DNA of 9,063 nucleotides, taken from positions 1 to 9,063 of the forward strand of contig JAISEB010000333.1 in NCBI GenBank assembly GCA_031264395.1. Reading direction: 5' to 3'. This document shows, in pieces, positions 4,225-9,063 of the stretch. The stretch's first letter is position 1. The number at the start of each line of letters is the position of its first letter. The notes below the pieces were generated by a model, which saw only the letters and a program-made list of their open reading frames with translations, was not told the origin of the DNA and made no database searches. This stretch comes from Treponema sp. (GTDB lineage: Bacteria > Spirochaetota > Spirochaetia > Treponematales > Breznakiellaceae). The position numbers were made by a program, and so were the translations under genes.

Positions 4225-5304
4225 ATGAAAGGGGCGGAAAACCATGCCGCAAAGGCGGCCGGCGCGGCGGGGGCCGCGGGCAGGTTCATCAAGGAGGGGC
4301 CTCGGGGCTCCAAATACCGGCGTCTTGCCGTGTTTCTTGTTCTTGTTGGAAGGGAAGAGGCCGCCCGTATTATCGCCGGGCTTGAGCCCGGAGACGTGGA
4401 GGCGGTGTCGCGGGAAATAGCCTCCATACGGAACATCGGCGCCGGGGAAGGGGAGGCCGTCCTCAATGAATTCCGGCCCCTTCTTTCCCGTTTCCGGGGG
4501 AATTACGGATCTTCCCATGGCGGCGCGGGGACGGCCCGGAGGCTGCTCTACGCGGCTTTTGGGCCCGAAAAAGGCGAGGAATTTATCAGCCGGGCCGCGT
4601 CTCTTTCAAGGGAAAATCCTTTCGGTTTTCTTGATGATTTTTCTTCCGGACAGGTTGCCCTGCTGCTGCGGGAAGAAACCCCGGCCGCAGCCGCCCTTAT
4701 CCTTTCCCGCCTTTCCTCAAAACTCTCCGCCGCCGTGCTGGCCCAAATTCCGGCCGGGCGGAAAACCGGCATAATCCGCCGCATCGCCCGGCAGGGGCAG
4801 GTTTCCTCCGATGTGCTGGAACGCGCCGCGGCGGCCCTCAGGGAAAAGGCCCGCGGCATAACGGGGAGCGGTGAAACCCTCCGCGTCGACGGTATGAAGG
4901 CCCTTCTTGCGATCCTTAAAAACGGCGATCTTTCTTTCAGCGGCCGCATACTAAGCGAACTTGAAGAGAATGATCCCAAGCTGGGCCGGGAGATAGGGGA
5001 ACGGCTTTACACGCTGGATGACGTGTCCGGCGCGGCCGGACGGCCCCTGGAGGAAAAACTCAGAACCATGACGGAAAGGGAAATAGCCCTTCTTCTCCGC
5101 GGCGCTTCTTCACTCTTTACCGAAAAGGTGTACTCCTGTGTTTCCCGCCGCCGTAAGGCCCTTATTCTGGAAGAAAGCGAAAACCTTGATCCGGGGACAA
5201 AAAAAGAAAGTGAAAAGACGGTGCGGGACTTCCTCGCATGGTGGAGGCGGCAGTGTGAGGAAGGCCTCGTCCTGACGCTTGACGGCCGGGACGCGCCCGT
5301 ATGA
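4225..5304 (+). CDS. fliG: FliG-family flagellar motor switch protein, divergent (FliG1-like)
   Basis: The product has 359 residues, a usual FliG length. FliG sits on the MS ring and passes stator torque to the rotor. The N-domain starts at about 29 (SKYRRLAVFLVLVGREEAARIIAGLEPGDVEAV) after an Ala/Gly-rich lead (8-19). The middle domain (about 103-210) contains ETPAAAALILSRL at 151-163, where most FliGs have EHPQTIALIL. The C-domain starts at about 219 (LRVDGMKALLAIL, then LSELEENDPKLGREIGERLYTLDDV) and ends in the torque helix (MTEREIALLLRGAS, then VSRRRKALILEES). Aligned without gaps to E. coli K264, R281, D288, D289 and R297, it has R292, R309, E316, E317 and T325. Four charges are kept and the fifth is lost, with Lys326 next to it. 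Spirochaetes usually carry two FliGs; this looks like the less typical one. The start is chosen by domain fit. A three-codon frame (ATG AGG TCA TGA, 4217-4228) overlaps the start codon. The next gene overlaps its stop by ATGA. Confidence 0.85.
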   Translation: MKGAENHAAKAAGAAGAAGRFIKEGPRGSKYRRLAVFLVLVGREEAARIIAGLEPGDVEAVSREIASIRNIGAGEGEAVLNEFRPLLSRFRGNYGSSHGGAGTARRLLYAAFGPEKGEEFISRAASLSRENPFGFLDDFSSGQVALLLREETPAAAALILSRLSSKLSAAVLAQIPAGRKTGIIRRIARQGQVSSDVLERAAAALREKARGITGSGETLRVDGMKALLAILKNGDLSFSGRILSELEENDPKLGREIGERLYTLDDVSGAAGRPLEEKLRTMTEREIALLLRGASSLFTEKVYSCVSRRRKALILEESENLDPGTKKESEKTVRDFLAWWRRQCEEGLVLTLDGRDAPV

Positions 5305-8300
5305 AAGAAACAGGAGACGCGGCCTCCCGGCCCCTCCCGCTTGTAAAAGGCGGCGTGCTTTCAGGCGGTTTTGAAATCCTTGACGTGCGGGAACTTCCCG
5401 AGTTAAAGGCGGAGGGGATCTGGGTCCGCCATCAAAAAACCGGGGCGGAAGTTTTCCATGTGTACAACGATGATCCTGAAAACCTTTTTTCCTTTGCCTT
5501 TGCCACCGCCCCGGAAGACGACACCGGCGCCGCCCATATTCTGGAACATTCGGTGCTCTGCGGTTCACAGCGTTATCCCCTAAAGGACGCCTTTCTTGTG
5601 CTTGCCCAGGGGAGCCTTCAGACCTTTCTTAACGCGTGGACTTTTCCCGACAGGACGGTGTACCCCGCAAGTTCCGTCAACGAACGCGATTACTTCAACC
5701 TTATGGCCGTATACGGCGACGCCGTTTTCAGGCCGCTTCTTTCCGAATTTACCTTTATGCAGGAAGGCTGGCGTTTCCTGCTTCCGGAAGGCGGGGCCGC
5801 GCCGGGAACGGGCCTTTCGCTGACCGGCGTAGTTTACAACGAGATGAAGGGAGCCTATTCGTCGCTTGACGCTTATGCGGGCCTCTGGTCCGTCAAGGCG
5901 GTTCTGCCGTCTACTCCCTATGCCTTTGAATCGGGCGGGGACCCGGCGGCCATACCCGGCCTTTCCTGGGAAGCCTTGCGGGCTTTTCACCGGAAGTGTT
6001 ATTCCCCGGCAAACTGCCGTATTTTTCTTGCGGGAAACATTCCTGTGGAAAAACAGCTTGACTTCCTTGACAGCCGTTTCTTTTCATCGTTTTCCCAGGC
6101 CGCCGGTGATCAGCATCAACATGGAAAAGAAAGCGGGGAGGAAAGGGGAGAAGTCTCCTTCCCCAAAACGGAAAGGTGGAAGGCGCCCCGCGAATTTCGC
6201 GTTCCCTGTCCTTCGGGCGCGGAGGAAAAGGCGACGGTCTTTCTTTCATGGCTCTGCGGCGATGTTACGGACACAGCCGAAACTCTGGCGCTGGGAACGC
6301 TTGCCGAAATACTCCTTGGCCACGACGGTTCCCCCCTTGTCCGCGCGCTTGTCGAGTCGGGGCTTGGGGAAGATCTTGCCCCCGTTTCCGGTTTTGAAAG
6401 CGAAATACGGGAAACGGTGTTTGTAGCCGGCCTTCGCGGCTGCGCCGGACGGGAAAACATACGAAATGAAGTGAAGGATCTTGTTCTGGGTGAACTTGAA
6501 CGGCTGGTTAACGAGGGTATTCCCAAAGAGGACATAGAGGCGGCCCTTCTTTCAATGGAATTTTCCCACCGCGAGATCAAGCGGGGAGGCGGGCCTTATT
6601 CCCTGGTCTGGATGCGCTGTTCGCTGAGGGGCTGGATGTACGGATCAAGGCCATGGGAAAGCCTGCTCTTCATTCCCCCGTTTGAGGAAATAAAACGCCG
6701 CCTTGCCCTGGACGGCCGGTATTTTGAAACTCTCATCAAGACGTACCTCCTTGACAATCCGCACCGGGCGCTTGTGTCCATAGAGCCGGAAGCGGACTAT
6801 CTTGAAAAGGAAGAAAGCAGGTTTGCCGCCCTGCTTGCCGAAAAAGAAAGATCCCTTAGCGGGGAGGAAAAGCGCCGCATCGCGGAAAAAGCCGCCGCGC
6901 TGGAAAAGGCGCAGGGCGAAGGGGACAGCCCCGAAGCGCTTGCGGCCATTCCCCATCTTTCGCGCGGGGATCTTTCCCCCAAAATAGACACTATTCCCCG
7001 CGCCTTCCGCGATGCGGGGGGCGTTCCCGTTGCCGTACATGAGCTTTTTACCAACGGCATTGTGTATGTGGACGCCGCCTTTCCCGTGGATGTCCTTTCG
7101 CCCGAAGAATACCCCTGGCTCCCGTTTTTTTCCAGGGCCGTTGTTTCCATGGGACTTGAGGGAATGGATTACGGGGAAGTGTCGGGCCTTCTTGCGCGGA
7201 ACTCGGGCGGCTTTTACTCCCTGCTGCACACCGGTTCCGCCGCTCCCAAAGGAACGCCTGAGGGGGCGGGCCCGGCTGTTTTGACCGCGGAGGACGCCGG
7301 TGTTTTGGGCCGTGACTGGATCATCTTCAGGCTCAAGGCGCTTGATGAAAAGGCGGAGGCGTCGCTGGATCTGGCCCTGCGCCTTATTACCGGGGCCGAT
7401 TTTTCCGATGAACGCCGTGTCCGGGATCTTGTTCTTGAAATGAAGAACGACGTTGACGCGGGGTTCGCCCATTCGGGACACATGTACGCGTCTTCCCGCT
7501 CGGGCTGTTTTTTTTCGCGGGCCCGCGCGGTGGAAGAGATCTGGAGCGGTCTTTACCAGCTTGATTTTGTCCACACGCTGGCCGGAATGGATACGGCCGA
7601 AATTACGCAAAAACTCTTTTCCATACGGGACGCCATCGCGGGCAGGGCCGGCCTCATGGTTAACCTTACGGGGGAAGCGCGGACGCTTGAAAAAACCGCC
7701 GGCCTCATTGCCCGTGGCTTCGGCCGTTTTGGGCCGCCGCGTCCCGCCTTTTCGCCGGCCGGAGGGGACCCCTTTTTCGCGCTCCTTGCCGCGCGTGACG
7801 CGCCGCCAAAAAAGGACCTTCCCCTTGTGTTTGCTTCCCCGTCCCTGCAGGTGGGGTTCGCGGCGCTTTCCCTTCCCGCCTCTCCCTGGGATACGCCGCT
7901 TGAGGCCGCGGAAATTGTCCTTGCCCATGAGCTTTCCACAGGCGCGCTCTGGGAAACGGTACGCATGAAAGGCGGCGCTTACGGCGCGTTCGCCCAGAGC
8001 GACAGCCTTGAAGGGATCTTTTCCCTTTCAAGCTACCGCGATCCCAATCCCGCCGCGTCCCTTGAAGCCTTTGTCTCGGCGCTGAAAAACACCGGCGGGG
8101 CGGAAACCGGGGACGATCTTGTCAAGGCGATCATAGGCTGTTACGCCAGGGAAACCCGTCCCCGCACCCCCTGTGAAAAGGGTTTTCTGGATTTTCTCCG
8201 TTTCCTCTACGGAATAGACGGCGGCGCGCGAGGCCGGCGGCTGGAACGGCTCATCGCGCTTTCGGACGGGGAATTTGCCGGGGCCCGGCGTAACCTCGCC

Positions 8301-8399
8301 GAAGCCGCCGCTTCTTTTCCCGTTATCCTTGCCGGAACAAAAACCGCCGAAAAGGCGGCCGCCAAACTCGGGGCGGCGTTAAGGGAACTGCCTGTGTAA
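5301..8399 (+). CDS. M16C family zinc metallopeptidase (PreP/falcilysin-like)
   Basis: The product has 1032 residues, the full length of this family. The inverted zinc motif HILEH gives His79 and His83 as ligands with Glu82 as catalytic base, inside AAHILEHSVLCGSQRYPLKD. The third ligand is Glu181 in VVYNEMKGAYSS. The first M16 half-domain covers about 20-260, followed by a short His/Glu/Gly-rich insert (about 271-284). The M16C-associated region runs from about 488 to 760, and the last half-domain from about 840. The last half-domain contains LWETVRMKGGAYGAF, where Arg888 and Tyr894 have the spacing of the substrate-binding Arg/Tyr pair of plant PreP. The enzyme closes as a two-bowl chamber and cleaves short unfolded peptides. 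There is no signal peptide, so a cytoplasmic role in peptide turnover is most likely. Its ATG overlaps the fliG stop (ATGA) and has no good ribosome site of its own, so its translation probably depends on fliG. Confidence 0.93.
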   Translation: MKETGDAASRPLPLVKGGVLSGGFEILDVRELPELKAEGIWVRHQKTGAEVFHVYNDDPENLFSFAFATAPEDDTGAAHILEHSVLCGSQRYPLKDAFLVLAQGSLQTFLNAWTFPDRTVYPASSVNERDYFNLMAVYGDAVFRPLLSEFTFMQEGWRFLLPEGGAAPGTGLSLTGVVYNEMKGAYSSLDAYAGLWSVKAVLPSTPYAFESGGDPAAIPGLSWEALRAFHRKCYSPANCRIFLAGNIPVEKQLDFLDSRFFSSFSQAAGDQHQHGKESGEERGEVSFPKTERWKAPREFRVPCPSGAEEKATVFLSWLCGDVTDTAETLALGTLAEILLGHDGSPLVRALVESGLGEDLAPVSGFESEIRETVFVAGLRGCAGRENIRNEVKDLVLGELERLVNEGIPKEDIEAALLSMEFSHREIKRGGGPYSLVWMRCSLRGWMYGSRPWESLLFIPPFEEIKRRLALDGRYFETLIKTYLLDNPHRALVSIEPEADYLEKEESRFAALLAEKERSLSGEEKRRIAEKAAALEKAQGEGDSPEALAAIPHLSRGDLSPKIDTIPRAFRDAGGVPVAVHELFTNGIVYVDAAFPVDVLSPEEYPWLPFFSRAVVSMGLEGMDYGEVSGLLARNSGGFYSLLHTGSAAPKGTPEGAGPAVLTAEDAGVLGRDWIIFRLKALDEKAEASLDLALRLITGADFSDERRVRDLVLEMKNDVDAGFAHSGHMYASSRSGCFFSRARAVEEIWSGLYQLDFVHTLAGMDTAEITQKLFSIRDAIAGRAGLMVNLTGEARTLEKTAGLIARGFGRFGPPRPAFSPAGGDPFFALLAARDAPPKKDLPLVFASPSLQVGFAALSLPASPWDTPLEAAEIVLAHELSTGALWETVRMKGGAYGAFAQSDSLEGIFSLSSYRDPNPAASLEAFVSALKNTGGAETGDDLVKAIIGCYARETRPRTPCEKGFLDFLRFLYGIDGGARGRRLERLIALSDGEFAGARRNLAEAAASFPVILAGTKTAEKAAAKLGAALRELPV

Positions 8400-8433
8400 G
8401 GTGCCCGGTTTGCTACCCCGCAGGTTCACTCTT

Positions 8434-8456
8434 GCCGCGCGGCGGCTCATTTTTTT
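8434..8456 (+). terminator. Rho-independent terminator of the fliG-peptidase unit
   Basis: GCCGC-GCG-GCGGC (8434-8446) is followed by TCA and seven T (8450-8456), 34 nt after the peptidase stop. The T run lies inside the last codons of the convergent small gene (the AAA Lys codons before its TGA), so the terminator and the end of the opposite gene share DNA. On the minus strand the hairpin has no U-tail. Confidence 0.7.
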
Positions 8457-8704
8457 GAAGCGCCGGCTTCTTCTTCCTTCCGCCGCATTGCCTCGTGTTC
8501 CTTTGTTACTTCCCGTATGAGTTTCCGTATTTTCCACTCCATGTTGTTAATGGTCGAAGACGCGAAGGCTATCGTTTTGCCCGGCGTCCCGGCCTTTTCC
8601 GCGGCGTTCTTTACCGCCTTTACGATCTCAAAAATCGCCTCTTTACTGAAACCGTGCAGAAACACGACAGGATTTTGCCGCGGCCAATCGCCCGGGATTT
8701 CCAT
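8447..8704 (-). CDS. DUF3783-like small protein
   Basis: The product has 85 residues from the ATG at 8704. That start has a strong GGAGG at 8710-8714 with a 5-nt spacer; the frame stays open to a TTG at 8761, but the ribosome site argues for the inner start. The pattern is that of DUF3783: a short strand with a GFS turn (NPVVFLHGFSKEAIFEIVKAV, 11-31), a middle strand (TIAFASSTINNMEW, 44-57), then a helix with Trp57 and an EH pair (LIREVTKEHEAM, 62-73). The tail is Lys/Glu/Ala-rich. It is probably cytosolic, with unknown function; DUF3783 proteins are small and uncharacterised. It is convergent with the peptidase gene and divergent from the ComM-like gene. The domain name rests on remembered family pattern, so it could be another small alpha/beta protein. 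Confidence 0.7.
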   Translation of the reverse strand: MEIPGDWPRQNPVVFLHGFSKEAIFEIVKAVKNAAEKAGTPGKTIAFASSTINNMEWKIRKLIREVTKEHEAMRRKEEEAGASKK

Positions 8705-8709
8705 TTTGT

Positions 8710-8714
8710 CCTCC
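8710..8714 (-). promoter_or_regulatory. Shine-Dalgarno fixing the start of the DUF3783-like gene
   Basis: GGAGG on the minus strand, five bases before the ATG at 8702-8704, is one of the two strongest ribosome sites in the window. It shortens the gene by 19 codons from the longest open frame and frees 8755-8779 to be control DNA. Confidence 0.75.
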
Positions 8715-8754
8715 ACTGGTAATTTACGGAAGAAATTGGTTGACAAATGAGCCC

Positions 8755-8779
8755 GTTCCAAAACTTCATTTTTTGGAAC
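8755..8779. promoter_or_regulatory. Perfect 9-bp dyad between divergent genes
   Basis: GTTCCAAAA (8755-8763) and TTTTGGAAC (8771-8779) pair perfectly around a 7-nt centre (cttcatt). It lies about 50 bp upstream of the DUF3783-like gene and about 50 bp upstream of the TATAAT box facing the ComM-like gene. The position suits an operator for either gene. Neither side is followed by a T-run, so a terminator is unlikely. Confidence 0.45.
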
Positions 8780-8829
8780 AAGCCCAAAAATCCCCGTTTC
8801 ATTGAAGCGCCGTGCATGTATGCGCCCTA

Positions 8830-8835
8830 TATAAT
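8830..8835 (+). promoter_or_regulatory. Consensus -10 box for the ComM-like gene
   Basis: TATAAT is an exact -10 hexamer. The nearest -35-like element, TTGAAG (8802-8807), is 22 bp away, which is too far, and nothing better is at 16-18 bp. A start near 8842 would give a leader of about 88 nt. The promoter call is therefore partial. Confidence 0.35.
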
Positions 8836-8847
8836 ACGGGTCCGCGC

Positions 8848-8894
8848 AACCGGTTATGGTACGGGCCCGTTGTTCCGCCCGCGGGCTTCCGGTT
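8848..8894 (+). repeat. Cluster of GC palindromes in the ComM-like leader
   Basis: Three perfectly self-complementary blocks lie within 39 bp: AACCGGTT (8848-8855), ACGGGCCCGT (8861-8870) and GCCCGCGGGC (8877-8886). AACCGG (8848-8853) can alternatively pair with CCGGTT (8889-8894), enclosing the other two. If transcribed, this would be a folded leader ahead of the ribosome site. Confidence 0.35.
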
Positions 8895-8929
8895 TGCGGG
8901 CCGTGAAGGCGCGGCTGGAGGGGTAGGGC

Positions 8930-9063
8930 ATGTTTGTAATGGCATACGCGCCCTTTGGGGCGGACGGAATCATTATCCGTGTTGAGGCGGATATACGGCG
9001 GGGCATTCCGGGGATAGACATTTCCGGCCTTGCGGAAGGGGCGGTGCGGGAGGCCCGCGAGCG
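8930..9063 (+). CDS. comM: ComM/YifB-type Mg-chelatase-like AAA+ protein, N-terminus (3' end outside window)
   Basis: Forty-four full codons are present before the window ends. The ATG at 8930 follows GGAGGGG (8917-8923) with a 6-nt spacer. The visible protein, MFVMAYAPFGADGIII then RVEADIRRGIPGIDISGLAEGAVREARE, matches the N-terminal ChlI-like domain that opens ComM/YifB proteins (pattern: hydrophobic start, G-x-x-G/D, VEVDI, G-L/I-P-x-F/I-D-I-x-G-L-x-x-x-A-V-R-E). In Haemophilus, ComM is a hexameric DNA helicase that moves branches during uptake recombination. The AAA+ core with Walker motifs would lie to the right of the window, so activity cannot be judged. Confidence 0.8.
   Translation, partial: MFVMAYAPFGADGIIIRVEADIRRGIPGIDISGLAEGAVREARE

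Noticed and set aside
6645..7928. 427-codon minus-strand open frame inside the peptidase gene
   Set aside because: It is a shadow of the M16C gene: very Arg/Gly/Lys-rich with no domain pattern, while the plus-strand frame carries a complete enzyme.

Overview
The window reads like a G+C-rich spirochaete, most likely a Treponema-type lineage (termite-gut or related treponemes would fit). The reasons are a FliG-family flagellar switch protein translationally coupled to an M16C (PreP-like) peptidase, a small DUF3783-like protein, and tandem PocR/AraC regulators. The lineage is inferred from protein resemblance, not from a database search.

Layout, left to right. (1) 2-247 (+): the 3' end of an unrecognised gene. 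Its last 12 codons lie inside a 146-nt nested inverted-repeat element (208-353) that ends in a pyrimidine tract. (2) 468-1052 (-): a secreted TlpA/thioredoxin-like protein with WCGPC. Its best promoter would start the transcript almost at the ATG, and a tandem 17-bp direct repeat lies upstream. (3) 1182-2588 and 2598-4022 (-): two paralogous regulators, each with an N-terminal Cys-rich PocR-type sensor and a C-terminal AraC helix-turn-helix. They sit 9 nt apart and are clearly an old tandem duplication. (4) 4023-4224: a divergent control region with a perfect palindrome, phased CGGAC repeats and a nested dyad. (5) 4225-5304 and 5301-8399 (+): a divergent FliG followed, with an ATGA overlap, by a 1032-residue M16C metallopeptidase, then a Rho-independent terminator. 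(6) 8447-8704 (-): a DUF3783-like small protein, convergent with the peptidase gene. (7) 8705-8929: a divergent control region with a 9-bp dyad, a TATAAT box and several GC palindromes. (8) 8930-9063 (+): the first 44 complete codons of a ComM/YifB-type AAA+ protein, cut by the window end.

How the parts may work together. The minus-strand block looks like a small sensory unit: two regulators that probably see different ligands but share nearly the same DNA-reading domain, followed by an exported thiol-disulfide protein they might control. The plus-strand block pairs a motility switch paralogue with a housekeeping peptidase. No CRISPR array, tRNA, rRNA, transposase or phage gene was seen. I do not see a clear new multi-gene system. 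The most unusual object is the folded element at 208-353, followed by the tandem repeat upstream of the TlpA-like gene and the altered FliG motifs.
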